This document shows, one piece after another, positions 29,991 to 39,542 of a stretch of DNA of 64,000 nucleotides. How positions within the stretch are numbered: the stretch's first letter is position 1; every line of letters begins with the position of its first letter. Made by a program: the position numbers and the translations under genes. The notes under the pieces are model-generated. The model did no database searches. It had not been told where the DNA came from and saw only the letters and a list, made by a program, of their open reading frames with translations. Source of the stretch: Acidobacteriota bacterium (GTDB taxonomy: Bacteria; Acidobacteriota; Blastocatellia; RBC074); contig JADJLO010000041.1 of NCBI GenBank assembly GCA_016710075.1, forward strand, positions 1 to 64,000, written 5' to 3'.

Positions 29991-31235
29991 GTGAAATGGA
30001 CTGCCACAGACAAATTCCTGCTCAGCGGGGTGCTGCCCGTTGAAGCGGGGTATCGGCGATTGAGAGATCTGCTGGATCAATCAGCAGATCCAATCGACTG
30101 GTCAGCGATTTCTCGCCGCGCGGAATTTCATCAGGCAGCGCCGCTGCTGCGGTTCAACCTGTTCAAATCAAAGATCATCACCCTGGTTCCGGAAAGCCTG
30201 AGAACCGAACTTGAGGGATCTGCTCAGATCTGGGCGGCCCGGCATCTGGCGTATGTCAATGAGGCCGGACGGCTGATAGCCGCGTTCAGGACGGCGGGAA
30301 TAGATTCCATCCCGCTCAAAGGCGCGGCCCTGATGCTGGCAGAATTTTATCCGCAGGCGGGTTTACGGACGGCTCAGGATCTCGACCTGCTGATCGATCC
30401 GGCACGGATCGAAGAGGCGGACTCAATCGCCGACAAGCTGGGATACAGGGAATTACCGGGTCGCAGGGCAATCAGATCACGCCAGAGACTCGCCAATGAG
30501 ATCAATCATCTATGGCCGCGCCGCGGGAACTCGGGGATTATCATCGAACTCCATCACCGCGCGTTTCAGTTCGCTCAGAATGAGCGCGATCTCACTTACC
30601 ACGAAATCCGTTCCCGCGCTTTCAAAAATCCTCTTCAGGATGGCGGCATTGTCTTATTGCCCTCTCCTTCCGATCTGGCGCTGCATTTGATTCACCACAC
30701 CATGGTCGACCTGCAGACCACTCACGCGATCCTGAGAACATTTGCGGATCTTCACTTCATCTTCTCTCGCAATCCTGATGCGAAAACAGGGATGCTCGCA
30801 TTGGCTGATGAATTGGGCTTCGGCGGTGTGGCAAGGGCGGCAAGCGAAGCTTTAAATGTGCGTTCAGAATGCGATCTCAAAGCGCTCGATCCCCGGAAGA
30901 TTCCGCCTGATCAGACAATTTTGCTCGAAACAGCACTGAGCGAATCCCCGCTCGAACTGGCAGAGACGGCCCGACTGCTTGAATACTTCGATTTCAGCCG
31001 GCGGCCTGCGACAAAACTGGCAAACCTGCTCTCTCTGGTCTTCACTTCCAGATCCCATCTTCATCAGCTTTACGGCAATGAAATCAGCTCTTCAACCGCA
31101 AAAGGTTATCTGCGCCGTCCGTTCGATCTCATGAAAAAGTTCAACTGGAAGAGCCTGCAACCGAAAAATCTGATCAGGGTGAGAAGACTGCGCAAGATGG
31201 CGGGCAAGCAGGAGAGTCCAAAGTTTAAAGTCTAA
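29991..31235 (+). CDS. Nucleotidyltransferase-family protein (NTP_transf_5-like)
   Basis: A 414-residue protein starting at GTG 29991, with no clear ribosome site. The diagnostic segment is IPLKGAALMLAEFYPQAGLR followed by TAQDLDLLIDPARIEEAD. This matches the PF14907-type nucleotidyltransferases, in which D-x-D binds metal (here DLDLLID). LIIELHHRAFQF-like IIELHHRAFQF and LALHLIHHTMVDLQTTHAIL, then RTFADLHF, are later family blocks. The relatives occur near polysaccharide or peptide-modification loci; the substrate is unknown. The last residues (SPKFKV) and the stop codon are encoded by an AAAGTTY repeat, so the C-terminus was probably set by repeat insertion. Confidence 0.75.
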   Translation: MKWTATDKFLLSGVLPVEAGYRRLRDLLDQSADPIDWSAISRRAEFHQAAPLLRFNLFKSKIITLVPESLRTELEGSAQIWAARHLAYVNEAGRLIAAFRTAGIDSIPLKGAALMLAEFYPQAGLRTAQDLDLLIDPARIEEADSIADKLGYRELPGRRAIRSRQRLANEINHLWPRRGNSGIIIELHHRAFQFAQNERDLTYHEIRSRAFKNPLQDGGIVLLPSPSDLALHLIHHTMVDLQTTHAILRTFADLHFIFSRNPDAKTGMLALADELGFGGVARAASEALNVRSECDLKALDPRKIPPDQTILLETALSESPLELAETARLLEYFDFSRRPATKLANLLSLVFTSRSHLHQLYGNEISSSTAKGYLRRPFDLMKKFNWKSLQPKNLIRVRRLRKMAGKQESPKFKV

Positions 31236-31244
31236 AGTTTAAAC
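31217..31244. repeat. AAAGTTY heptamer repeat, locus 2
   Basis: Units AAAGTTT, AAAGTCT, AAAGTTT and AAAC in tandem. The first half encodes the last residues of the preceding gene and its TAA at 31233-31235. Confidence 0.75.
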
Positions 31245-31253
31245 TCGTTTGAT

Positions 31254-31287
31254 GTAACTACTCGGCCATTTGAGGGCAATCTCCGTT
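31254..31287. repeat. 34-bp dispersed repeat with GTAACTRCTCRGCC core, copy 1
   Basis: GTAACTACTCGGCCATTTGA then GGGCAATCTCCGTT. A copy differing at about three positions lies inverted at 62517-62553. It sits in the short gap between two convergent genes. Confidence 0.65.
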
Positions 31288-31311
31288 GGCCATGTGCCCC
31301 ACGTTGTTCGA

Positions 31312-32894
31312 TCAGTTCGCCTTGGCGGTCTGCACCGGCTGCTGGTGCTTTTTGAGCAGGTCGATCCCGAATTTTATCGGGACACCGAAATTTGTAGTCG
31401 CCTGGGAATTCAGGAAAATAGCCTGATTGATTCCGATGACTTTGCCGTTGACACCGAAAACAGGGCCTCCTGAGCCGCCCTCGTCGGTTCGGGCATCGTA
31501 AACGAGTTGAGGAGAGACGTCGCTGATATGTCCCTGAGTGGATTGCGGACGGATCTTGTTATTGTTGGCCAGATCGTTGAGTTGCAGCCGGTAAGAGACA
31601 TTGCCAAACCTTCTGACGCCTGACCGGCCGCCTTCATCAACCCTCGCCATCAGACCCTCAAGCCCTGCAGGGTAGCCCAATAGAACGACGGGCTGTCCTT
31701 TTCTGATGCTCTCCCCGTTTTCATCCATGGGAAGGGCTGCGAGGTCGGACGCACCCTGCTCGAAGGAGCAGATGGCCACATCCTGATCCTGCATCATCTC
31801 AAGAACTCTCAGCGTGAAGGGTTGTTTTTCCTGGGGGAAATAGGCCAGCAGCTCCTTCAGCCTTGGCCGAAACCCCGCATTTTTATCAGGCTCGCGACAT
31901 CGTCCTCTTCCCATGCTTGAACGACGTGCCGGTTGGTAAGAACGAATCCCTTGTCGACGAGGAAGCCGGTGCCGGTGAATTCTATTTCATAGGCCCTGCC
32001 ATTCCCGTCGACGCTCAGATTGAGCGAGCCGTCCGGATTAATGGGATTCTCAGCAGAACTCGGCTCCTTCAATCTCAGATCCTTGCCGACACGCGGGTCG
32101 ACAAAAGAATAGACTCCGTATATCAGGCAGACGCCCCGGCCATAGTTGTTGACGACATTCTCAGGCAGGGCGATGGAGCTTTTGACAAATGCGGATTCTT
32201 CTCGTGCCTGCTTCAATTCCTCGCGCATCTTGTCGATCTCATACCGTGTGTCGCCGACAGTCGATTTCAAATCATCGATCGCCTTGCGGTTGCGACGGCC
32301 TTCCAGAAAACCCAGCGTGTTGAAATAGATGATTGTCAGCAGGATGAAAGTCGCCACTCCGGCGATGGTGTAGAGCAGCCGGCGCGGGATCTCGTTTACC
32401 AGTTCGCGGATCAGTTGCTTGATGAAGACAATGGCGACATCGGTTCGTGGAACTGTGCGCCGCCTTCGTGAAACACCGGCCTCGGAGGCTTTCGCCTCGG
32501 CCAGCACTGCGGAACCGAGTCTCAAGGACTCCCCTATTTCCGTGGAATCGGACAGGGAGAAAAACCGCAGGCGAATGCCCGTCGCTCCAAAATAGAAGGT
32601 GTCTCCATCCTGTATTGCGTCTCCAACGACAACCGCCTCGCCGTCCCTTGTAACGCCCGCCATGGCATCCAGCGTGGTTATCCGGTAAACTCCCTCTCTC
32701 AATCTCAGAGTCAGAATTACGGATTCCGGAGGCAGACCAAGGTTGCCCGGATCGAAGGTCAGGTCACAATCAGCCTCTGTGCCGATTGTGATGACTTCCT
32801 GATGGAATATTCTGGTTGTTGGCTGATCAATACCAGCGAGACGAATGACAATTCCGTTCATCATCGCACTGCTCTTTCCCTGCGTTTCTATCAA
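31312..32894 (-). CDS. Membrane-anchored trypsin-like serine protease with degenerate FHA-like domain (one frameshift)
   Basis: The N-terminal 120 residues form an FHA-like sandwich (VITIGTEADCDLTFDPGNLG, DAIQDGDTFYFGATGIRLRF) lacking the usual Arg/Ser phosphothreonine contacts. One membrane helix (LLYTIAGVATFILLTIIYFN) and a coiled coil follow, then a trypsin-like domain: His in GFVLTNRHVVQ, Asp in QDQDVAICSF, Ser in ARTDEGGSGGPVFGVNGKVI. The frame breaks near 31880, where one A is missing from an A-run. With it restored the product is about 527 residues. The cytosolic FHA-like part and exported protease suggest signal-linked proteolysis in the envelope. The start is either TTG 32894 or the ATG pair at 32864/32861, the latter fitting the domain better. 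Confidence 0.8.
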
Positions 32895-32989
32895 TAAATC
32901 AACTCTCTGGGGGGGAGTAAGTCAAACAATAACATATTATCTACTTATTCCAAGTGGTAAAGTTTTTAAACCTGCAATTTGGAGGAGAA

Positions 32990-33958
32990 ATGGTCAGATC
33001 TCTCGGATGGAACCCGATCACCCGGTTTTTTGCAGCAATGATCATCGTACTGGTCGTGGCGCTAACAGCATTCACTTCGGCTCAAAACAACAGGAAGATA
33101 CTGATCGCCCATCGAGGCGCTTCAGGCTATGCACCCGAGCACACAGTCGAATCATACAAGCTGGCAATCGAGCAGGGAGCGGATTACGTCGAACAGGACC
33201 TGCAGATCACCAAAGACGGCGTCCTTGTCTGCCTCCACGATCTGACTCTCGAAAGGACCACCAATGTCAAAGAGATCTTCCCCGACCGATTCAAAACAGA
33301 TGTCAGTGAAGATCAGCCTCAGGGAAGCCGCTCAAGCAAGCACTGGTACGTCTCGGATTTCACGCTCGCCGAAATCAAACAACTCGACGCCGGTTCCTGG
33401 TTCAACGAAAAATTCCGGGGATCTAAGATCCCGACTTTCCAGGAAGCAATCGATCTGGTGAGAGGCAAAGCCGGCCTTTACCCTGAAACGAAAGCTCCGG
33501 AGGTATACGGTAAACGCGGATTCAATATGGAGAAACTTGTCCTCGATGCATTGAAGAAGAACAAGCTCGACAAGCCCGGCGCCGATCGCAAGACTCCCAT
33601 CATCATCCAGTCATTCAGTTCAGAAAGCCTGCGCAAGATGCGCCTCGAAATGAAAACCAAACTGCCGCTCGTGTTTCTGATCAACTCGGACCCGCAGAAT
33701 AAATGGTTCTCGACCGAAGGCATGAAGTCGATAAAGGCATTTGCGGACGGCATTGGCCCCGGCAAGGGCCTCATCGAACGCAACCCCGAGATCGTCAAAC
33801 TGGCTCACGATGCCGGGCTGACCGTCACCCCCTACACTTTCAGAATCGGTTCACAGGGAAAATACAAGGATGTGCGTGAAGAGATGAGTCAGTTCCTTTA
33901 CACCTATGGCGTCGATGCTTTATTCACCGACAACCCTGATCAGTTTCCCAGAAAATAA
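32990..33958 (+). CDS. glpQ: Exported glycerophosphodiester phosphodiesterase
   Basis: ATG 32990 follows GGAGGAG (32981-32987). The 322-residue product has a signal peptide (FFAAMIIVLVVALTAFTSAQ) and the GDPD catalytic motif: IAHRGASGYAPEHTVESYKL with general base His, then GADYVEQDLQITKDGVLVCL with the metal-binding Glu/Asp, then HDLTLERTTNV. The C-terminal YGVDALFTDNPDQF is also typical. It hydrolyses glycerophosphodiesters to glycerol-3-phosphate and an alcohol in the periplasm. The length and residues match GlpQ rather than the cytosolic UgpQ. It is divergent from the FHA protease gene. Confidence 0.93.
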   Translation: MVRSLGWNPITRFFAAMIIVLVVALTAFTSAQNNRKILIAHRGASGYAPEHTVESYKLAIEQGADYVEQDLQITKDGVLVCLHDLTLERTTNVKEIFPDRFKTDVSEDQPQGSRSSKHWYVSDFTLAEIKQLDAGSWFNEKFRGSKIPTFQEAIDLVRGKAGLYPETKAPEVYGKRGFNMEKLVLDALKKNKLDKPGADRKTPIIIQSFSSESLRKMRLEMKTKLPLVFLINSDPQNKWFSTEGMKSIKAFADGIGPGKGLIERNPEIVKLAHDAGLTVTPYTFRIGSQGKYKDVREEMSQFLYTYGVDALFTDNPDQFPRK

Positions 33959-33962
33959 GAAG

Positions 33963-34066
33963 CTCAAAGTTTAAAGTCCAAAGTTTAAAGTTTAAAGACG
34001 TGGTTGAATACTCAGGTTGGTAACCGGCATTTTTCTTTGAACTTTGAACTTTAAACTTTTAACTTC
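33963..34066. repeat. AAAGTTY heptamer inverted pair, locus 3
   Basis: Left arm 33963-33998: CAAAGTTTAAAGTCC, then AAAGTTTAAAGTTTAAAG. Right arm 34036-34062: CTTTGAACTTTGAAC, then TTTAAACTTTTAAC. The arms are complementary across a 37-base centre. The right arm lies inside the coding end of the DUF2203 gene (minus strand). Confidence 0.75.
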
Positions 34067-34441
34067 TTTTATCCTCTGGCGGCCGGCGAAACCTGAGTCG
34101 ATGTCATGCCACCACTCGATTGAATCCTCGCCGCGCTGCCAGCAGAGGTAGACAACTCGACCGTCTCTCAGGCTGGGGAAATCGCAGAGTCCGCGATCGA
34201 AATCCTTCACCTCGACACCGTGGGCAAGTATCGCCTGGACGCCGCCCATAAAACCGTTGAGCGCCTTCGCATATCGAGGTCCGTCGGGGATGCCGCCACC
34301 GCCGTTAGACGCTTGTTCGCTGGCCCGCTTCACTTCCGGGGCAAGCTTTTGCAGGATCGATCTTTGCCCGTCAATCTGCGAGAAAAGCTTCTTTATTTCG
34401 GACAGGAGGTTATTTGCTTCTTCCAGGGTAAATAATTTCAT
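33992..34441 (-). CDS. DUF2203 family protein
   Basis: The start is set at ATG 34441 because MKLFTLEEANNLLSEIKKLF is the standard DUF2203 start. Conserved features are the central glycine/proline turn (GGGGIPDGPRY), VQAILAHGVEVKDFDRGLCD and FPSLRDGRVVYLCWQRGEDS, then IEWWHDIDSGFAGRQ. This is a small soluble family of unknown function. After GRQRI the expected end is replaced by KEVKSLKFKVQRK plus 13 more residues. The first of these are translated from an AAAGTTY repeat, so the natural stop has been lost and the C-terminus extended. Confidence 0.85.
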   Translation of the reverse strand: MKLFTLEEANNLLSEIKKLFSQIDGQRSILQKLAPEVKRASEQASNGGGGIPDGPRYAKALNGFMGGVQAILAHGVEVKDFDRGLCDFPSLRDGRVVYLCWQRGEDSIEWWHDIDSGFAGRQRIKEVKSLKFKVQRKMPVTNLSIQPRL

Positions 34442-34569
34442 TTTTTTCTGATCGTATGCCGGGATTGAATGAGCCATCATTAGACCAAGAGCCTGGATGA
34501 AAATCAAATAATGATCGTCATGATAGATACTGCTTGCCGGTTAAATTTGGCAGCGATAACATCTGTTTG

Positions 34570-34690
34570 GAGTTCCGCCTTCAGGCGGAACGTCCCGATA
34601 CCAGAGTCTTCCGCCTAAAGGCGGAACTCCATACTCGGAACGTCTCGATACCAGAATCTTCCGCCTGAAGGCGGAACTCCATACTCAGCA
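34570..34690. repeat. GGAGTTCCGCC palindrome cluster, locus 1
   Basis: Three palindromic units: GGAGTTCCGCCTT..AGGCGGAAC at 34570-34592, and two copies of TTCCGCCTNAAGGCGGAACT (34611-34633 and 34661-34683). The latter two lie in a direct repeat about 50 bases long that includes ATACTCGGAACGTCTCGATA-like spacers. It fills the leader before the TrbI-like gene. Confidence 0.85.
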
Positions 34691-34710
34691 AGATTATAAG
34701 AGGTAAAAAA

Positions 34711-35397
34711 ATGATTAAAAGAATTCTGCTGATCATCTGTGTTGTCTCACTCGTTTTCCCGGTCATCTCATCAGGTCAGACAAAGACTCAAAGCCTGATT
34801 ATCCCGGAAGGAACGAACATCCAAATATCCCTCCAGGATCCTGTCAGCTCAAAGTTGAGCGAGCCTGGCGACGAAGTCATCGCAACAATTCGCAAAGATG
34901 TCATGGCCGATGGAATGACGCTGCTCCGAGCCGGAACAGAGATTTATGGCAAGGTGACCATCGCACAGTCGGCAAAGAGGCCGTTCAAGGGCGGGCAACT
35001 CCACATCAAATTTGACAAGGTCAGGGTCGATGGCCAGATCTACAAGATAACCACGGTCATTCAATCGGCTTCGGACTTCACCCGCGATGAGAAGGTCAAA
35101 AGCGACGGCGAGGGGACTCTCAAGGGTGGAACCAGCGGCGGTAAGGTTGTTCAGAATGTCATGACCGGCGCAGGCATCGGCGGAATCGGCGCGACCATCG
35201 CTATTCTTGCCGGAGCGCAGGGTAACGGCGGCGGCTTCGGCGGCATCGGCATCAGCCGCGGCGGAGCCGTTGCAGGCGCATCGATTCTCGGAGCCGGGGC
35301 CATCGCCGGCCTGCTGCTCACCAAGGGCAGCGAGGTCAGGCTCGATGAAAAAACCGTCATCCGCCTCAAACTCGACCGGCCGCTGTCAATCGATTAG
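34711..35397 (+). CDS. Exported protein with TrbI/VirB10-like beta domain
   Basis: A 228-residue protein. A signal peptide (MIKRILLIICVVSLVFPVIS) leads to LIIPEGTNIQISLQDPVSSK, GDEVIATIRKDVMADGMTLL, RAGTEIYGKVTIAQSAKR and HIKFDKVRVDGQIYKITTVI. This strand pattern resembles the beta domain of VirB10/TrbI-type proteins and of many unnamed acidobacterial exported proteins. A glycine-rich segment (residues 145-200) could span a membrane. The end returns to VRLDEKTVIRLKLDRPL. No conjugation genes are nearby, so a type IV secretion role is unlikely. The function is unknown. Confidence 0.6.
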   Translation: MIKRILLIICVVSLVFPVISSGQTKTQSLIIPEGTNIQISLQDPVSSKLSEPGDEVIATIRKDVMADGMTLLRAGTEIYGKVTIAQSAKRPFKGGQLHIKFDKVRVDGQIYKITTVIQSASDFTRDEKVKSDGEGTLKGGTSGGKVVQNVMTGAGIGGIGATIAILAGAQGNGGGFGGIGISRGGAVAGASILGAGAIAGLLLTKGSEVRLDEKTVIRLKLDRPLSID

Positions 35398-35425
35398 GAA
35401 ACCTGAATCAGAAGAGGAGAAAAGT

Positions 35426-35941
35426 ATGCCTGCAAAAAAAACGGCCCCGGCCGCTCCGGCAAAAAGCGATTCAACCACTTTGAAAATCGGCTCGAAAGCT
35501 CCGGCATTCAGCCTGAAAAATACGGACGGCAAGACCGTCAAGCTTTCTGACTTCAAGGGCAAGAAAGTAGTTCTCTATTTCTATCCCAAAGACATGACTC
35601 CGGGCTGCACTACTGAAGCCTGCAATTTCCGCGATGATTATGCTCAATTGAAAAAACGCGGAGTCGAGGTCATCGGAGTCAGCGCCGATGAGGTGAAATC
35701 ACATGAGAAATTCGCCGCAAAGTATTCCCTTCCCTTCCCGCTGTTGTCGGATCCCGACCATTCGATGATCGAGAAATACGGCGCCTGGGGAGAAAAAAAG
35801 ATGTACGGCAAAAAGTATATGGGAATCTTTCGCATCACCTACATCATCGACGAGGAAGGCAAAATCGCTCACGCCTTTCCCAAGGTCAAAACGAATACTC
35901 ACAGCGCGGAAGTGATCGGCGTCATTGACGCCATGAAATAA
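35426..35941 (+). CDS. bcp: Bcp-type peroxiredoxin (thioredoxin-dependent peroxidase)
   Basis: ATG 35426 follows GAGGAGA (35414-35420). The 171-residue product has a lysine/alanine-rich leader of about 15 residues, then KIGSKAPAFSLKNTDGKTVK and LYFYPKDMTPGCTTEACNFR. The last contains the peroxidatic Cys (TPGCT) and a second Cys five residues later, the Bcp/PrxQ arrangement. GVEVIGVSADEVKSHEKFAA and RITYIIDEEGKIAHAFPKVK complete the fold. It reduces peroxides using thioredoxin. The leader is not a clear signal peptide, so a cytoplasmic location is likely. A bidirectional terminator follows. Confidence 0.93.
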   Translation: MPAKKTAPAAPAKSDSTTLKIGSKAPAFSLKNTDGKTVKLSDFKGKKVVLYFYPKDMTPGCTTEACNFRDDYAQLKKRGVEVIGVSADEVKSHEKFAAKYSLPFPLLSDPDHSMIEKYGAWGEKKMYGKKYMGIFRITYIIDEEGKIAHAFPKVKTNTHSAEVIGVIDAMK

Positions 35942-35946
35942 GAAGA

Positions 35947-36060
35947 GCATGGAGTTCCGCATGGAGTTCCGCCTTCAGGCGGAACTACCTGAAATCAGGG
36001 TCTTTTCGCATTTAGCGTAGAGTTCCGCCTGAAGGCGGAACTCATGCGAATCCATGGGAC
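35947..36060. repeat. GGAGTTCCGCC palindrome cluster, locus 2
   Basis: Two full palindromes, GGAGTTCCGCCTTCAGGCGG.. near 35965-35986 and GAGTTCCGCCTGAAGGCGGA.. near 36022-36042, plus a half unit ATGGAGTTCCGC at 35949-35960. It lies between the peroxiredoxin gene and the terminator. Confidence 0.85.
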
Positions 36061-36075
36061 TCCATGCTTAAATGC

Positions 36076-36109
36076 AAAAAGCGGAGGCTTGTGGCCTCCG
36101 CTTTTTTTT
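36076..36109. terminator. Bidirectional intrinsic terminator (bcp / TonB receptor)
   Basis: AGCGGAGGC (36080-36088) pairs with GCCTCCGCT (36094-36102) across a five-base loop. An A-run flanks the left and eight Ts follow on the right. It lies between convergent genes and can serve both. Confidence 0.9.
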
Positions 36110-36131
36110 GTTACACGCTTTGTTGTTCCGA

Positions 36132-39100
36132 TTAGAACTGGAAGCGAGCGCCGAGCTGCATCTGGAAGACGGAGCCGGCATTATTGTTGAACAGATAGTT
36201 GCCTGTCGTAACGTCCTTGATCCGAAGGAAGTTGGCATTGGTCGGTGCGCCAAAACCGCAATCACGCTGCGAAGTCGTCGCACAGTAGTTAGTCACCTGA
36301 GCGCCAGAGAGCTGAACGTTCTCGAAGTTGAACAGGTTGAAGAACTCGGCTGAGAAGATGAGTCTGCGCTGTTCGCCCAGGCTGATCCCCTTCTGCACAC
36401 GCAGATCGACGTTGTACTGTGAGTTATTGCGGAAGGCATTGCGCTTGAACGGAACACCCGGAGCGCTGTATGGACGATCCGGTCCGGCAATGTCCTCGTT
36501 GGCATCAGAGCCGTAGGAGGCATCTATCGGCAGGCCCGAAAGCAGACGGATGGCAGTCGAAGCCTCGAAGCCGGCCGGAAGGAAGAAGACCGAGTTGGCG
36601 ACGAACTGATGACGACGATCAAGACGTCCGTAGTTGAACTCGGACGCAAGATTGAAGCCGTTTTCGTATGCCACGCCGCCTGCATCGCGCTCGTTGTCAT
36701 CATTCGACAGGTTGCGCGAGAAGGTGTAAAAGGCGCTGAACTGCGCCCACTTGCGGCGAAGATTTGCACGGAGAACCATTGACTGGAAGACCGAGCGGCC
36801 GGTCGACTCACGCACCTGAATAGATCCAAGCGTGGGAATCGGACGAGGCGTGCCGCTGCGGAGGCCGAAGAACGGGCGCTGAGCCACGTCATCTGTACGG
36901 ATGCGCGGTGCAGGGATGTTCAGCTCACGGTTGCGCTGCAGGTAAAAGGTATTGACCTGGCTGTAGTCGACTGCGACTGTGAGGCCGCGGCCGATCTCGC
37001 GCTCAATGCCGCCGCCGAACTGATATGACTTCGGATTCTTGAAGTCATTCGCCCAGGTGATCACCGAGGCGCCGGTGAAAGGATCGAAAGTTCCAAGGCC
37101 GAGGGCATTGGCAACCGACTGAACCTGCGCGACTGTCAGAACAGGCAGCTTGTCGAGCGCAAAACTGTTCAGATCGATGCCGATCAGCTTGAGCTGCTTG
37201 TAAACCGTGTTGTTCAGGTTACCCGCCGGCACCGTGAACGGCAGGCGGATCGAAACGTCACCCGGAGGGTTGCGGAAGTTATTGAGCGGAGCAGCCAAAA
37301 GCAGCATCGGCGTGCGCGCATAATAGATTCCGGTAAAGGCGCGAACGGCGGTCTTGCCGTCCTTGAAAGGATCCCACGCGATGCCGAGTCGCGGCCCGAA
37401 CTGATTGGCCACATCAGGGATGTAGCTCGGATTGACAGTGTGGCCCGAGGGGAAGTTGAAACCACGGACCTTGTTGAAAATAGTCGCGTTGCTTGTGTCG
37501 GGCGCTGGATTGAACTGACCCTCCCAGCGCAGACCGTAATTGAGCGTCAGGTTCGGCTTGATACGCCACGAATCCTGCGAGTAAAGCGCGAACTCGTTAA
37601 CAGTCAGGTCCAGACGGCCGTTGCCAATCTGCCGGTCATAGGTGACGTTGGTAGTATCAAAACGATTGACAACACCGGTGGTAATGCTCGGCGTGTATGA
37701 GAGAAAGTCGAGCAGTGTGGCCACGTTTGTTCCATTGGTCTGGAAGTAGCCAAACTGGTTGAATGCAAAGGTCTGGTCGGCGTATGTGTGGTTGATCTCA
37801 GCCCCGAACTTGACCGAGTGGTTGCCGAGAATCCAGGTCAGGTTGTTAAAGACCTGATAACGCCAGTCATATTGTGTCGTCGGCAGGAAACGAACCGTTC
37901 CGAAGTTTCCGATCGCAGTCTGAACGACTGGAGCTTCGGTGTTTGCCAGACGCGGACGACGCTCACGGGTGTATTGCGCGCGTAGTTCGTTAACCAGGTT
38001 TGACTTGAAGAAACTGGTCAACTGGCCTGTCATCGAGTAGGTCTTATCTTTCTCGGTGCCATTGTTTGAAAGCGCGCTGGTAGTCGTCGGGAAGAGCGCA
38101 TTACCCGTCGCGTTGGCATTGAGAGCGTTGTTGTCGCTCTGATTGTAGCGCAGGTTTAAGCGATTAGCTTCGCTGAAGTAGTAATCGAAGCGGATCAAAC
38201 CGGCCTTTGCGTCGTTGGTCTGCTCAAATGGTGTTTGCAGGCTCTTGTAGTAGTCAAAAGCTTCCTGCGTGGCGGCAGTCGGTGTGAAATTCTGAAGCAG
38301 ATCGAAGACGACCTGTCGCGGATTGCGGAATATCTGCTGCTCGTAAGATCCGAAGAAGAAAGCCTTGTCCTTAATGATCGGGCCGCCAATGCTGCCGCCG
38401 AACTGCTGCTGCGTCGGCGCCGGATTCACTTCGCGGCCGTTAAGGAAGGTTTCGAGCCCCGTGAAGTAACTGTTCTTTCTGGCGAAATCCTTGTGGCGCA
38501 TCAGGTAGAAAGCTGAGCCACGGAAATTATTGGTGCCCGACTTGGTTACCGCGGTCACAACGCCCCCTGACGATCGGCCGAACTCGGCAGAATATCCGGC
38601 AGCAATGACCTGGAATTCCTTGATCGATTCCTGCGGAATCGTGAATGCGTTGTTTGAGCGCTCACCGCCGCGGATGCCGCCAAAGAACGGCTGGTTATAA
38701 TCCAGCCCGTCGATGTTAATATTGGTGTTGATTCCGCGCTGGCCTGAGAGCGATATCTGGCCGCGCTGCGTATCGACCTGCGCGGTAGGCGTCAGCGTCA
38801 CGAAATCCTGGAAACGGCGCCCGTTGATCGGAAGGCTCTGAATCGCCGTTTCATTGAGCACTGCGTCCGGCTGCGAAACCGTGGTCTGAACCGCTTCGGC
38901 GGTCACCGTAATGGCCTCTGAAACCGCACCGACTCCAAGAGTCAGATTGGCATCCGTCACCTGACCGACCTTGGCCACCACACCGGTCAGCTCAGCCTTG
39001 GCAAATCCCTGTGCCGTGGCCGACAGGTTGTAGGCTCCCGGTGGAACCAGAACGAATCGGTAGTACCCCTCGGCATTGGTTGCCGCCGTCAGCTCCAGAC

Positions 39101-39286
39101 CGGTCTGGGTGTTGACCGCTTTCACCGTGGAGCCGGCAATGGCCGCCCCTGATTGTCACGAACTATGCCGGTGATCTGACCGCTACTGCCCTGTGCCTGG
39201 GCAAACACATTGCCTGCGCTCAAAATCAGGCCGAGCGCAATCAGTACGGTCGCGCATGCCAGACGATAAAAATTTGGTTTCTGCAT
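36132..39286 (-). CDS. TonB-dependent receptor with N-terminal carboxypeptidase-regulatory domain (one frameshift)
   Basis: The start is ATG at 39286 (minus strand) behind a GGGAG site. The signal peptide (ATVLIALGLILSAGNVFAQ) is followed by QITGIVRDNQG. One indel near 39150 shifts to VKAVNTQTGLELTAATNAEG and YYRFVLVPPGAYNLSATAQG, the carboxypeptidase-regulatory domain. Then come the plug (LPINGRRFQDFVTLTPTAQV, INIDGLDYNQPFFGGIRGGE, SGGVVTAVTKSGTNNFRGSA) and a barrel of about 800 residues ending LGARFQF with the terminal aromatic. Total about 1,050 residues. This Oar-like receptor class is expanded in Acidobacteriota. It imports a large substrate with TonB energy; the ligand is unknown and no SusD partner is present. 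Confidence 0.93.
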
Positions 39287-39542
39287 ATTTCTCCCTCACT
39301 ATTGATTGGGGTTACGAGAACCCTGGCTCATTATTTAATACACAATGACGCAGGCTCTCTCCATATTAGAGCTAAGTTGTATTAATTTTCATCCCTGCAG
39401 GTATAAGCCAAAGGCCGGATACTTGATGGTGCGCGTTTCTATGTGAACGCTTATTTTTTTTGATAATAAAATCAGGGTCTGATCAAGAAACAAAGGGTAA
39501 ATCACCGGACCTTTATTGGTCAAGTTAAGTTAAGGTTATGAG

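Noticed and set aside
39433..39462. Intrinsic terminator upstream of the TonB receptor
   Set aside because: The hairpin GCGTT..AACGC with a T-run faces the plus strand, on which no gene ends nearby.
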